Shown here: positions 7,617 to 16,386 of the stretch, in pieces
How the letters are laid out: each line of letters opens with the position of its first letter
Position numbering within the stretch: position 1 is the stretch's first letter
Origin: Microbacterium sp. TNHR37B
GTDB lineage: Bacteria; Actinomycetota; Actinomycetes; Actinomycetales; Microbacteriaceae
Direction: 5' to 3'
DNA length: 64,000 nucleotides
NCBI RefSeq assembly: GCF_001620065.1
Contig: NZ_LQGV01000001.1
Coordinates: 62,001 to 126,000 of the forward strand
The notes under the pieces: model-generated
The model's input: the letters and a program-made list of their open reading frames with translations, nothing else
What the model was told of the DNA's origin: nothing
The model's database searches: none
Position numbers and translations under genes: made by a program

Positions 7617-9308
7617 CTACGCCGTCGCGAGCACAGCGGAGCGGTCCAGGACGTCGCGCTGTCGTTCGCCGAGCCAGGCTCGCAGCGTCAGCATGCCGCC
7701 GGAGAGCGAGGCGGAGTCGATGCCGGCGTGCATCAGCACCCGGTGCGCGATCGCCGACCGCACGCCCGACTGGCACAGGACGCGCACGGGGCGGTCGCTC
7801 GCCGCGTCCCGCACCTCGTCGAGGCGCTCTCGCAGCTCGGTGTGCGGGATGTGGAGCGAGTCCGGGATGAAGCCCGCGTCGAACTCGGCGCGGGTGCGGA
7901 CGTCGAGGATCAATGTGTCCTCCCGCACCTCATCGAGCTCCTCCGGATACCACAGTCGCAATGCGCCGGAGAGGACGTTCTCGCCGACCATGCCGACGAG
8001 GTTCACGGGGTCCTTCGCCTGTCCGTAGGGCGGCGAGTAGGCGAGATCGAGATCGATGAGGTCGTCGACGCGCATTCCCGCGCGGATCGCCGTCGCCAGC
8101 ACGTCGATCCGCTTGTCGACGCCCTCGGCGCCGACGGCCTGCGCGCCGAGCAGAAGCCCGTCGGCGCTGCGGATCTGGATCAGGAGATGCACCGGGGCGG
8201 CGCCGGGGAAATAGCCCGCGTGCTGGTTGGGGTGCAGATGAAGGGTGCGGTAGTCGATGTCCGCCTCGTCGAGCGCGGCGCTGTTCGCGCCGGTGAGGGC
8301 CGCCGTCAGCTCCCCGACCCGAACGATCACCGTGCCGATCGGGTGGGGAACGGGCCGCGCGCGCTCGGGGCGGAGGATGTCGTCGGCGATCAGGCGCCCG
8401 GCACGGTTGGCCGGCCCGGCAAGGGCGACGGGGCGACGGGTGCCCGTGACGGCGTCGACCGACACGGTCGCATCGCCCACCGCCCACACCCCCGGAGCGG
8501 ACGTGCGACCGTGTGCATCCACGACGATCGCGCCGCGCTCGCAGGCGATCCCGGCGGCGGCGAAGGGGGCGGTGTCCGGACGCACGCCGACGGAGAGCAC
8601 GATGATGTCGGCGGGCAGCCGAGTGCCGTCGGCGAGCACGACCGTGTCGGCGTCCTCTCCGTGCTCGACGCTCGCTGCGGCGATCCCCGTGTGGACCTCC
8701 ATCCCGAGGCTGCGCATCTCCTCCGTGATGAGCCACGCCAGCTCCGTCTCCAGCGGGGGCAGCGGATGCGGTGCGAGCTCGACCACCGAGACGTTCAGGC
8801 CGCGCTGCGCCAATGCCTCGGCGGCTTCGACGCCGATGAAGCCCGCGCCCAGCACGACGGCCCGCTGGGCGCCCGCGAGCACGTCTTCGCGGAGGGCGAT
8901 GGCATCTTCCACCGTGCGCAGCGTGCGCACGCGCGGGGAGTCGATGCCCGGCAGCGGCGGACGGAGCGCCGAGGCGCCGGGCGCGAGCACCAGTGCGTCG
9001 TAGGCGAGCTCTTCGTCTCCGTGCTCGGTGTGCACCGACACGGTCTTCGCGGCGGTGTCGACGGCCGTCACCTCGCTGCCGGTGCGAACGTCGAGAGCGA
9101 GGGCGGCACGGAGGGTCTGCGGAGTCTGCACCAGGAGCGATCGCTCCTCGGGGATCTCGCCCCCGACGAAGTAGGGGAGACCGCAGTTCGCGAACGAGAC
9201 GTGGGCGCCGCGCTCGAGCACCACGATCTCGGCGCTCTCGTCGAGTCGGCGTGCGCGAGCGGCGCAGCTCATCCCTCCGGCGACGCCTCCGACGATCACG
9301 ATCCTCAT
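7617..9308 (-). CDS. CoA-disulfide reductase / rhodanese fusion (FAD-dependent)
   Basis: 563 residues. An N-terminal Rossmann FAD site (IVIVGGVAGGMSCA) is followed by the active-site cysteine C42 in the SFANCGLPYF motif, diagnostic of the single-cysteine CoA-disulfide/persulfide reductases. An NAD(P)H-binding Rossmann motif (VVLGAGFIGVEAA) comes mid-protein. The C-terminal rhodanese domain (about 470-555) has catalytic C512 in the loop CQSGVRS. Such fusions reduce CoA or protein persulfides and polysulfides in the cytosol. The start overlaps the stop of the upstream miniprotein (ATGA). The CsoR-family sensor lies directly downstream. Confidence 0.92.
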   Translation of the reverse strand: MRIVIVGGVAGGMSCAARARRLDESAEIVVLERGAHVSFANCGLPYFVGGEIPEERSLLVQTPQTLRAALALDVRTGSEVTAVDTAAKTVSVHTEHGDEELAYDALVLAPGASALRPPLPGIDSPRVRTLRTVEDAIALREDVLAGAQRAVVLGAGFIGVEAAEALAQRGLNVSVVELAPHPLPPLETELAWLITEEMRSLGMEVHTGIAAASVEHGEDADTVVLADGTRLPADIIVLSVGVRPDTAPFAAAGIACERGAIVVDAHGRTSAPGVWAVGDATVSVDAVTGTRRPVALAGPANRAGRLIADDILRPERARPVPHPIGTVIVRVGELTAALTGANSAALDEADIDYRTLHLHPNQHAGYFPGAAPVHLLIQIRSADGLLLGAQAVGAEGVDKRIDVLATAIRAGMRVDDLIDLDLAYSPPYGQAKDPVNLVGMVGENVLSGALRLWYPEELDEVREDTLILDVRTRAEFDAGFIPDSLHIPHTELRERLDEVRDAASDRPVRVLCQSGVRSAIAHRVLMHAGIDSASLSGGMLTLRAWLGERQRDVLDRSAVLATA

Positions 9309-9478
9309 CGCGCGACCTCCTGGCCAGCGCCGTGCCGGACCTCTGCGTGATCGTCCGCCCGGTCATGCCCGGGGCAGCGCTCCTCGTCGGGAACACCGCG
9401 CAGCGCCTCGTCGACGTGCTGACCGCACCCCGTCCACGCCGCCTTGCCGCACTCCGTGCACGTCACCCTGCTGCACAT
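9305..9478 (-). CDS. Cys-rich miniprotein (57 aa), copy 1, first gene of sulfur operon
   Basis: 57 residues beginning MCSRVTCTECGKAAWTGCGQ, with HVDEALRGVP and RCPGHD. It is clearly the paralogue of the ORF at 7073-7234. A strong Shine-Dalgarno (GAGGAGG) precedes the ATG at 9476-9478, and the stop overlaps the next start as ATGA, so translation is coupled to the reductase-rhodanese. The Cys/His pattern suggests a metal- or persulfide-binding miniprotein; this is inference. Confidence 0.78.
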   Translation of the reverse strand: MCSRVTCTECGKAAWTGCGQHVDEALRGVPDEERCPGHDRADDHAEVRHGAGQEVAR

Positions 9479-9498
9479 GGCCCCTCCTCTTCTCGTAA

Positions 9499-9536
9499 AC
9501 CCCTAGGGGTATAGCAAAGATACCCCTGAGGGTATC
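9499..9536. promoter_or_regulatory. twin CsoR/CstR-type operators
   Basis: Two palindromes upstream of the sulfur operon: ACCCCTAGGGGT (9499-9510, perfect) and GATACCC-N4-GGGTATC (9519-9536, perfect arms). The TACCC..GGGTA form is the known operator class of CsoR/CstR repressors. Confidence 0.8.
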
Positions 9537-9554
9537 TGAGCGCAAACGTGCGGG

Positions 9555-10247
9555 TCAGGCGCGGGTGGCGAGCCCGAGCTCGTACCCGAGGATGACGGCC
9601 TGCACGCGGTCTCGGAGGGCGAGCTTCGCGAAGATCGCGTTGACGTGGGACTTGACCGTCGAAGGAGCGAGCACCAGCGCGTCGCCGATCTCCGCGTTGC
9701 TGAGCCCCCTCACGATCGCGGCGAAGACGTCCCGCTCGCGGGGGCTGAGGATGTCGAGCACCGCCTCCGCGTCCTCCGCCCGAGTCGGCGACCGCTGCAG
9801 ATAGTGCTCGATGAGCTTCGACGTCAGCCGGGGTGCCGCGACGGCGGACCCGGAGGCGACGGTCTTCACCGCGTCGATCAGGGCCGCCGGCTTCGTGCTC
9901 TTGAGCAGGAAGGCGCTGGCGCCGACCCGGAGAGCACCGAACGCGTACTCGTCGAGATCGAACGTGGTGAGGACGATGACGCGCGCCCCGGGGTGTCGCT
10001 CGGCGATGACCCCGGTCGCGGTCAGACCGTCCATCACAGGCATGCGGACATCCATCAGCACGACGTCGGGACGAGTACGAGCGACGGCGGCGATGGCATC
10101 CACGCCGTTTCCCGCTTCGGCGACCACCTCGATCTCGTCGTCGGAGTCGAGGATGAGGGCGTTGCCGGTGCGTTCCAGCGGCTGGTCGTCCACGACCACG
10201 ACGCGGATCGTGTCGAGTCGCCCGTCGTTGCTGCCGGATTCCGTCAT
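9555..10247 (-). CDS. NarL/LuxR-type response regulator
   Basis: 230 residues from the ATG at 10245-10247, which overlaps the kinase stop (ATGA). The receiver domain has the acidic pair in VVVVDDQ, phospho-acceptor D66 in VVLMDVRMP and the conserved Lys in LLKSTKP. A C-terminal LuxR helix-turn-helix follows (LSPRERDVFAAIVRGLSNAEI to the VKSHVNAIFAKL recognition helix). It is partner to the histidine kinase just upstream. The likely target is the divergent ABC exporter at 11698. Confidence 0.93.
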   Translation of the reverse strand: MTESGSNDGRLDTIRVVVVDDQPLERTGNALILDSDDEIEVVAEAGNGVDAIAAVARTRPDVVLMDVRMPVMDGLTATGVIAERHPGARVIVLTTFDLDEYAFGALRVGASAFLLKSTKPAALIDAVKTVASGSAVAAPRLTSKLIEHYLQRSPTRAEDAEAVLDILSPRERDVFAAIVRGLSNAEIGDALVLAPSTVKSHVNAIFAKLALRDRVQAVILGYELGLATRA

Positions 10248-11467
10248 GCGGCGTCCTGTCGCAGGGGGATCGACACACGCGTGCGCCATCCGTTGCCAGG
10301 AGCGTCTTCTCGACGGGGGATGGGACCCGCGGCGAAATCGCCCCCGAACGCCGCAGCGCGTTCGCGCATGGCGCGGAGCCCGACGCCGGCGCCGACGCTC
10401 CGCGGCGTGAGCGCGCCGTTGCCGTTGTCGGTCACCGAGACGATCACCTGGCCGCCGTCGGTAGACAGCCGCACCTCCACGTAGGTGGCGTCATGGGCGT
10501 GACGGAGGGCATTGGTGAGGGACTCCTGGACCACCCGGTACACCGTCGTCCGCAGCGCCGGATCGCTCAGCACGTTCTCGCGCACGTCCTCATCGTCCGT
10601 GACGAGCGCCACCGGCAGCCCGGCCGCCCCGAAGACGTCCACGAGCTCCTCGAGGGAGGGCAGGTTGTATCCGGAAGACTCCAGGTCTCGATCCAGGCCG
10701 GCGTCGTGCTGGCGGAGGACCCGTAGGATGCGCTGCATCTCCTCGAGGGCGCGGGCCCCGACCGTCCCGAGCTGGTCGAGCGCGCTGCGGGCGCGTTCGG
10801 GGTGCTTCTCCCAGGCGGCCGCGGCGCCGCCCGCCAGGGCGACCATGACCGTCACGGAGTGGGCGACGACGTCGTGCATCTCGGCTGTGATCCGCGCGCG
10901 CTCGGCCGCCGCCGCGCGCTCCTCGCGGAGCTGGACGACCTCCTCGATCGCCGCACGACGCGCGCGGCCGGCTCGCACGGCGACGCCGAGCGCGCAGGCG
11001 GCGAGCGAGGTGGGGGAGAGGAACAGGGCCGGCCAGTCCTCGCGCATGCCCAGCGCGACGGCGAGCCCGGTGGTGAGGACGACGACCGCGTGACTCAGCA
11101 CGAGGCCGACGACCACCGTTCGCAGCCGCGCGTGGGCGGCCAGAGTGAACAGCGCGAAGAAGCTCTCCAGGAGCGCCGGCGTCATCCCGTGGGCCGACAC
11201 CGGGTTCAGTGTCGCGAGCGCGACGACGATCAGCAGCACGGCGAACGGCGCCGTGCGTCGCCACCAGAATGCGGTCGCCACGGCGCACGCGCACAGGTAG
11301 CCGAGCCAGGCGTGCGCGGGCGAGGTGAGCAGGAGTGCGGCGAGGGTGGGAGCGGTGCACGCCAGGATCACGAGCGCGTCGGCGATGCGCGGACGCTCGT
11401 GGAACCAGCGCGCGAGCGCGGGACCTCTCAGGATCGGATCGTCGAGCACCGCTCGGGCATGCGTCAT
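10244..11467 (-). CDS. NarL-type (HisKA_3) sensor histidine kinase
   Basis: 407 residues from the ATG at 11467, preceded by GGGAGGA. The N-terminal half carries about five to six hydrophobic segments (residues 30-165) with little extracytoplasmic sequence, suggesting intramembrane sensing. The dimerisation/phospho-acceptor region has H198 in AEMHDVVAHSV. The HATPase domain follows with the N box (ESLTNALRHA) and the G1 box DNGNG. It pairs with the response regulator by overlapping genes. This type commonly senses cell-envelope stress or antimicrobial peptides next to an ABC exporter. Confidence 0.92.
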   Translation of the reverse strand: MTHARAVLDDPILRGPALARWFHERPRIADALVILACTAPTLAALLLTSPAHAWLGYLCACAVATAFWWRRTAPFAVLLIVVALATLNPVSAHGMTPALLESFFALFTLAAHARLRTVVVGLVLSHAVVVLTTGLAVALGMREDWPALFLSPTSLAACALGVAVRAGRARRAAIEEVVQLREERAAAAERARITAEMHDVVAHSVTVMVALAGGAAAAWEKHPERARSALDQLGTVGARALEEMQRILRVLRQHDAGLDRDLESSGYNLPSLEELVDVFGAAGLPVALVTDDEDVRENVLSDPALRTTVYRVVQESLTNALRHAHDATYVEVRLSTDGGQVIVSVTDNGNGALTPRSVGAGVGLRAMRERAAAFGGDFAAGPIPRREDAPGNGWRTRVSIPLRQDAA

Positions 11468-11569
11468 CGTTCCTCCCGCCTCCCCGTCGCGATCCATTCG
11501 CCCGGGCGGAGCCGGTGCCAGGCTCGGGGTTCCTCCTTTCGACGGTATCGAGACGGTCGGCCGGTGACC

Positions 11570-11597
11570 ACCACCCGCGGGTGGAGATGCGGGTGGT
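11570..11597. promoter_or_regulatory. palindromic site between kinase and ABC exporter
   Basis: A perfect 14-bp palindrome CCACCCGCGGGTGG (11571-11584) is followed by a third half-site, so that ACCACCCGC (11570-11578) also pairs with GCGGGTGGT (11589-11597). It lies in the 230-bp divergent region and is a candidate binding site for the response regulator. Nothing else is evident in this gap. Confidence 0.5.
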
Positions 11598-11697
11598 ACC
11601 GGGGGCTCGGACTTCGGCCTGTGGGCGGTGTCCCCGGGCCGCCGTCGGTCCATAGCCTTGCCGGTATCGCACGACCGCCGACCGTCGGGAGGCCCGC

Positions 11698-12429
11698 ATG
11701 ACCACCGTTCCCCGCCATGACACCGCGGGCGCCGGAGAGCGCCCGGGATGGATTCTCCGGGCCCGGGGAGCCAGCAAGTCCTTCGGTCAGACGCCCGCAT
11801 TGGTCGACGTCGACGTCACGATCGCTCCGGGCGAGTCCGTGGCCATCATGGGGCCGAGCGGCTCGGGGAAGTCCACGCTCCTGCACGTGCTCGCGGGGAT
11901 CCTCGCGGCCGACACCGGCACCGTGATCCTGAGCCGGCCCGACGGTAGCGGGCACGACGACCTCGCGACGCTCTCCGACGCGGAACGCTCGTCCTTCCGG
12001 CTGCGGCGCTTCGGTTTCGTGTTCCAGCAGGGGATGCTGCTGGCCGAGCTGACCGCCGCGGAGAACGTCGCCCTGCCGCTCCTGCTCACGGGAGCCTCGC
12101 GAGCCGACGCCGGTCACCGGGCCGACGCCGAACTGGCGCGCCTCGGGCTGGCCGGGCTCGGTGCGCGCCGCATCGGTCAGCTCTCGGGTGGCCAAGCCCA
12201 GCGTGTGGCGATCGCTCGGGCGCTCGTCGGCGGGTCGAGCCTGATCTTCGCCGACGAGCCCACCGGCGCGCTGGACTCCCACACCGCCGACGAGGTGCTC
12301 AGTGCGCTCCTGGCGACGGGGCGCGACGCGAACCGAGCCTTGGTGCTCGTCACGCATGACCACGGGGTGGCCTCTCGCTGCGACCGGATCATCCGGCTAC
12401 GCGACGGACGGATCGAGGCTGACGCATGA
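11698..12429 (+). CDS. ABC transporter ATP-binding protein (MacB/LolD type)
   Basis: 243 residues. Walker A GPSGSGKS at about 52-59, a Q-loop in FVFQQGMLL, signature LSGGQAQR, Walker B LIFADEP with the TGALD D-loop, and the H-loop in LVTHDHG. It belongs to the family that works with FtsX/MacB-type permeases. It overlaps the permease gene by 4 bases (ATGA). With the divergent two-component system it forms a typical peptide or antibiotic detoxification module. Confidence 0.92.
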   Translation: MTTVPRHDTAGAGERPGWILRARGASKSFGQTPALVDVDVTIAPGESVAIMGPSGSGKSTLLHVLAGILAADTGTVILSRPDGSGHDDLATLSDAERSSFRLRRFGFVFQQGMLLAELTAAENVALPLLLTGASRADAGHRADAELARLGLAGLGARRIGQLSGGQAQRVAIARALVGGSSLIFADEPTGALDSHTADEVLSALLATGRDANRALVLVTHDHGVASRCDRIIRLRDGRIEADA

Positions 12430-13769
12430 ACGCTCGCCCCCTCTTCCTGCTGATCCGACCACACCGAGGCGCGGCCGTCATCACTGCGCTGCAAGTGCTC
12501 GCGTCGGGGCTCACGGCTCTGCTCACCTTCGCGGTGGGGATCCTCGCACGCGCGTACGCGACGGTCCCGACGGAGGAAGTCGGCTACCAGGTGCTCGCGT
12601 TCGGGCTCGTCGCCCTCCTGGTCGTCCCGCTCATCACGCTCGGGAGCGCCGCCGCGAGGCTCGCCGCCCGCAGCCGCGACGACCGGCTCGCCACGCTGCG
12701 ACTGCTGGGGCTGACCGCTGCGAGGGTGCGCCGTCTTGCCGTCGCGGAGGTCACCCTCATCGCGACGGTGGGGGTTGCGCTGGGCTCCCTTCTCTCCACC
12801 TCTCTGCCCCTCGCGCTCGCCGCTCTCTCGGTGTACGGCGAACCGTTGCGGCCGTCGGAGCTGTGGTTGCCGTGGTGGGTGTGGGTGACCGTCCCGCCGA
12901 CTCTCGTTGCCATCGCGGGGCTGAGCGCGTTGCTCGGCCTCCGGCGCGTGGTGCTGTCTCCGCTGGGGGTGCGTCTGCGCCAAGACGCGCCGCGCCTGAG
13001 TATCTGGCGCGTCGTGATCGCCGTGGTGGTTCTCGGCGTTGCGGTGCTGGTGACGCAGCTGATGTCACCGGGGTGGGGTGTGGTCGTGTTGCTCGGCGCC
13101 CTCACCGCGGTCGTGATCGCCGTGATGGCCGTGCTCGGGGTCGTGGGTCCGTTCCTGGTCAGCCTGGTTGCGCGGATGACGGCGTCGAGTACGTCGGATC
13201 CGGCGCGCCTGGTCGCCGCGCGGGGAATCCAGGACGATCCCCGCGCCGCGTGGCGTGCCGTGTCCACGCTGGCAGTCGCCACGTTCATCCTGATCCCGGC
13301 CGGCTCGCTGCTCGGCTACCTCGACACCATCAGTCGCAGCGTCAGCCGAGAGATCATGACACACGACCAACTGTCGATGTTCGCCGACGCACGCACGATG
13401 TTGCTCGTGCTCGTCGCACTGTCGTTCGTCGTGGTCGCCTGCCAAGTGGCGATCACGCAGACCGCTGCGATTCTGGAGAATCGCGAACTCTACGTGGCAC
13501 TCGACCGCATCGGCATGCCCCGCGCGAGCATCGATCGGATGCGTCGCCTGCGGGTGGCGATCTCTGCGAACATCGCGGTGATCGGTGCGGCCGTGGCTGC
13601 CGTCGCCGTGACTCTCATCCTCGTCGCGATCGCCGTCGCCGTGGCACCACTGTTCGTCGTGGCCATCGCCGTGCTGTTGGCGCTTGGCCTCCTGCTGATC
13701 CGAGGTGGCGTCGCCCTCACCGGCCCCGTGCTCTGGCGAGTGCTCGCGGCACCGGAGCGGGGAGAGTGA
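12426..13769 (+). CDS. FtsX-like ABC permease
   Basis: 447 residues with about eight predicted membrane segments in two groups: about 20-45, 55-80, 95-120 and 150-172 in the first half, then about 195-245 and repeated hydrophobic stretches to the end. A short Arg-rich cytoplasmic loop (RLAARSRDDRLATLRLLGLT) is typical of FtsX/BceB-like permeases. It is translationally coupled to the ATPase at 11698. The substrate is unknown; the context suggests an exported or removed amphipathic compound. Confidence 0.85.
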   Translation: MNARPLFLLIRPHRGAAVITALQVLASGLTALLTFAVGILARAYATVPTEEVGYQVLAFGLVALLVVPLITLGSAAARLAARSRDDRLATLRLLGLTAARVRRLAVAEVTLIATVGVALGSLLSTSLPLALAALSVYGEPLRPSELWLPWWVWVTVPPTLVAIAGLSALLGLRRVVLSPLGVRLRQDAPRLSIWRVVIAVVVLGVAVLVTQLMSPGWGVVVLLGALTAVVIAVMAVLGVVGPFLVSLVARMTASSTSDPARLVAARGIQDDPRAAWRAVSTLAVATFILIPAGSLLGYLDTISRSVSREIMTHDQLSMFADARTMLLVLVALSFVVVACQVAITQTAAILENRELYVALDRIGMPRASIDRMRRLRVAISANIAVIGAAVAAVAVTLILVAIAVAVAPLFVVAIAVLLALGLLLIRGGVALTGPVLWRVLAAPERGE

Positions 13770-13870
13770 GACTCCCGCGCGACCGCGGCCCGGAGTAGGT
13801 TGTGCTCGGTGCCCGATCGCCGGCACCCCGGCGGACAGTCACCGCCCTCACGAGTCGGAGGAACGCTGAG

Positions 13871-14515
13871 ATGACGCGTGTGCGCATGGACCTGTTCACC
13901 TCGCTCGACGGGTATGTGCCGTCCGATCCGACGCCCGACGCGCCGATGGGGGAGGACTGGGGTCGTCTCACGTCCGCATACGTCGCGACCCGCACGTTCC
14001 GCGAGAGGGTCTTCGGTGACGCCAGCGGCGAGGGGACGACGGGCATCGACGACCGGTACGGGGCCGCGTTCTTCGAGGGGATCGGCGCCGAGATCATGGG
14101 CGCCGGCATGTTCGGGCTCCATTCCCATCCCGACGATCCCGACTGGCGGGGCTGGTGGGGAGAGAGACCTCCGTTCGGCACCCCCGTCTACGTGCTCACC
14201 CACACGGCTCCCCGCACATCGCTGTCGATGGACGGCGGCACGACGTTCCATTTTCGAGCCGCCCCGATCCAGGACGTGCTCGCGGAGGCCAGAGAGGCCG
14301 CCGGCCGGCTCGACGTTCGCATCGGCGGCGGATACCGCACCGCGAGGGAGTTCCTGCGCGCGGAGCTCGTCGACGACCTGCACCTCATGATCACGCCGGT
14401 CTTCCTCGGCCGAGGACATCGCCTCTGGGACGACCTGCGCGGCCTCGATCAGACGCACCGCGTGGCGACCGAGGTCGCCGAGAGCGGTGTGATCCACCTC
14501 ACGGCGACGCGATAG
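13871..14515 (+). CDS. dihydrofolate reductase-like (RibD C-terminal domain) protein
   Basis: 214 residues from the ATG at 13871 with GGAGG upstream. It opens with VRMDLFTSLDGYVP, the usual start of the RibD-C/DHFR-like family. Later come VYVLTHTAPR, the nucleotide-binding IGGGYRTAREFL and LHLMITPVFLGRGHRLWDD near the end. Members bind NADPH, but substrates are mostly unknown and true folate reductase activity is unlikely. It is a single gene, 56 bases before the aldo/keto reductase. Confidence 0.85.
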   Translation: MTRVRMDLFTSLDGYVPSDPTPDAPMGEDWGRLTSAYVATRTFRERVFGDASGEGTTGIDDRYGAAFFEGIGAEIMGAGMFGLHSHPDDPDWRGWWGERPPFGTPVYVLTHTAPRTSLSMDGGTTFHFRAAPIQDVLAEAREAAGRLDVRIGGGYRTAREFLRAELVDDLHLMITPVFLGRGHRLWDDLRGLDQTHRVATEVAESGVIHLTATR

Positions 14516-14534
14516 CGGGTCACTGCCGACCAGC

Positions 14535-14565
14535 TTGACCTGGAGCGCGCTCCAGCATCCACGAT
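14535..14565 (+). promoter_or_regulatory. MerR-type promoter with 19-bp spacer
   Basis: TTGACC (-35, 14535-14540) and CACGAT (-10, 14560-14565) are separated by 19 bases. The spacer is filled by the perfect 16-bp palindrome CTGGAGCGCGCTCCAG (14540-14555). An over-long spacer with a central dyad is the signature of MerR-activated promoters. The predicted start of transcription falls at about the ATG of the aldo/keto reductase (14572), implying a leaderless mRNA. No merR gene is in the window. Confidence 0.6.
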
Positions 14566-14571
14566 GGCGTC

Positions 14572-15516
14572 ATGACCACTCACGATGACAGCCCGCAGAT
14601 CGTCCTCGGCACCATGGACTACGGCACGCGCGTGGACGAGCGCACCGCCTTCCGTCTCCTCGACCGGTTCGTGGAGGCCGGCGGATACTGGCTCGACACC
14701 GCCAACTGCTACTCGTTCTGGACCGACCCGACGGGCCTCGGCGGTGCCAGTGAACGCGTGCTCGGCGCCTGGCTGCGGGAGAATCCCGGCGTCCGGTCCC
14801 GCGTGGGGATCGCCACCAAGGTGCGCCAAGACCCCCTGGTGGCGCACGCGTGGCCCGAGAGTGCGGAGGGACTCTCCGCCGACGCCATCCGGCGGGGCGT
14901 GACCGGCAGCCTCGAGCGGCTGGGCATCGACCACGTCGATCTCCTCTGGGCGCACGCGGAGGACCGGAGCGTCCGTCTCGAAGAGACGGTCGCCGCTTTC
15001 GGTGAGGTGGTGGCCGGCGGGAGGGCGACACGGATCGGCGCCGCCAATCACGCCTCCTGGCGCGTTCAGCAGGCCCGAGGCATCGCGCGCGACCTGGGGG
15101 TCGCGTCGTGGTCGGCGCTGCAGCTGCGGCACTCACTCGTGCAGCCCCGACCGGGCACCACCGTGCCCGAGCAGGGACACAAGTTCCTCGAGCCGGACGA
15201 CCTCGACTTCGCCCAGTCCGAGCGTCTCGCATTGTGGTGCTACTCCCCGCTCATGATGGGGGGCTACACCCGCGACGACCGGCCGTTCTCACCGGCATAC
15301 GCCCACCCCGGCACGGATCGGGTTCTGCGGGTGCTCGCCGAGACCGCCGCGGAGCTCCGTGCCACCCCCAACCAGGTCGTGCTGGCCTGGATGATGGCGC
15401 AGGGCATCTCACCGATCGTCGGTGCCAGCCGGATGGAGTACCTCGAGGAAGCCCTGGCTGCACGCTCCCTGACGCTGTCGCCGGAGCACCTCCGCCGATT
15501 CAGCGACGCGCGCTGA
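14572..15516 (+). CDS. aldo/keto reductase
   Basis: 314 residues, NADPH-dependent (beta/alpha)8 oxidoreductase. Family features: the catalytic Asp-Tyr region (YWLDTANCYSFW, about 45-52), the lysine strand (GIATKVR), DLLWAHAED with the active-site His, and C-terminal NADP contacts (IVGASRMEYLEEAL). It is probably inducible from the MerR-type promoter immediately upstream. Its 3' end overlaps the convergent siderophore-interacting protein gene by 17 bases. The substrate is not identifiable. Confidence 0.9.
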   Translation: MTTHDDSPQIVLGTMDYGTRVDERTAFRLLDRFVEAGGYWLDTANCYSFWTDPTGLGGASERVLGAWLRENPGVRSRVGIATKVRQDPLVAHAWPESAEGLSADAIRRGVTGSLERLGIDHVDLLWAHAEDRSVRLEETVAAFGEVVAGGRATRIGAANHASWRVQQARGIARDLGVASWSALQLRHSLVQPRPGTTVPEQGHKFLEPDDLDFAQSERLALWCYSPLMMGGYTRDDRPFSPAYAHPGTDRVLRVLAETAAELRATPNQVVLAWMMAQGISPIVGASRMEYLEEALAARSLTLSPEHLRRFSDAR

Positions 15517-16300
15517 CCGCGCGGCGACGCCTCGTGGTGCGATCGGGCTCGGGGCGGTTCCAGTAGCCCACGACCTTGAAGCGATCGGGGGCGATGGCGA
15601 GCTCACGATGGAGGTACTTGCGAGCGTCGCGCAGCGCCGCGGTCTCACCGGCCACCCACACGTACCCGGTGTCGAAGGGGAGGGAGCGAGGTGCCTCGCC
15701 TCGCACGATCTCGCCGATCCTGCTCGGCGTGGCGCCGTTCCCGCCGATCACGGCGGTGACCTCCACGTGGGGGCGTTGCGGAATCAGGTCGGCCTCCTCC
15801 TCGCTCAGCACTTCCACCACCACGCGGGTACGAACCGTCGCGGTCGCATCTTCCACGATCCGCGCGATGGCGGGGAGACCGGTGAGATCGGCGGCCAGGA
15901 ACTGCCACCGGGCGTCGGCCGGGAGCTCGTACAGCGCGGTGGGAGAGTTCACCCCGAGGACGTGTCCGGGCTGTGCGCGCGACGCCCAGGGCCCCGCCAC
16001 TCCGTCGTCGTGCACCACGAAGTCCACGTCGATCTCCCCCGACTCCGGGCGCGCCGCGCGGATCGTGTAGGTGCGCATCGGCGCCTCGGGGGCGCCCTCG
16101 GGAGTCTTCCACCAGTCGCCGTCGGGCTCGGGCAGCACCACGTCGGTGGGGTCCTCGCCGTGCGGGAAGAACATGCGGACGTACTCGTCGCCCGAGCCGG
16201 TGCTGAGGAATCCCGCCAGACCGGGTCCACCGAGCGTGACGCGGACGAGGTGCGAGGACAGAGGGACGACGCGTGTGACGACGCCGCGGTGGATGATCAT
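15500..16300 (-). CDS. siderophore-interacting protein (FAD-dependent ferric-siderophore reductase)
   Basis: 266 residues from the ATG at 16298-16300, preceded by AAGGAG. The FAD-binding motif is RTYTIRAARP (about 95-104). The C-terminal SIP domain ends with the typical VVGYWNRPEPD segment. It reduces Fe(III)-siderophore complexes in the cytoplasm, releasing iron. It is the last gene of the iron operon, 86 bases after the second permease. Confidence 0.9.
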   Translation of the reverse strand: MIIHRGVVTRVVPLSSHLVRVTLGGPGLAGFLSTGSGDEYVRMFFPHGEDPTDVVLPEPDGDWWKTPEGAPEAPMRTYTIRAARPESGEIDVDFVVHDDGVAGPWASRAQPGHVLGVNSPTALYELPADARWQFLAADLTGLPAIARIVEDATATVRTRVVVEVLSEEEADLIPQRPHVEVTAVIGGNGATPSRIGEIVRGEAPRSLPFDTGYVWVAGETAALRDARKYLHRELAIAPDRFKVVGYWNRPEPDRTTRRRRAVSARR

Positions 16301-16386
16301 GGGTTCTCCTTGGTGGGGGTGGTTTCTCCGCCGCGGTGACGACGGAAGGGGATGGTGTGCGCCCGGCGAGCCGGGCGCCGGGGTCC

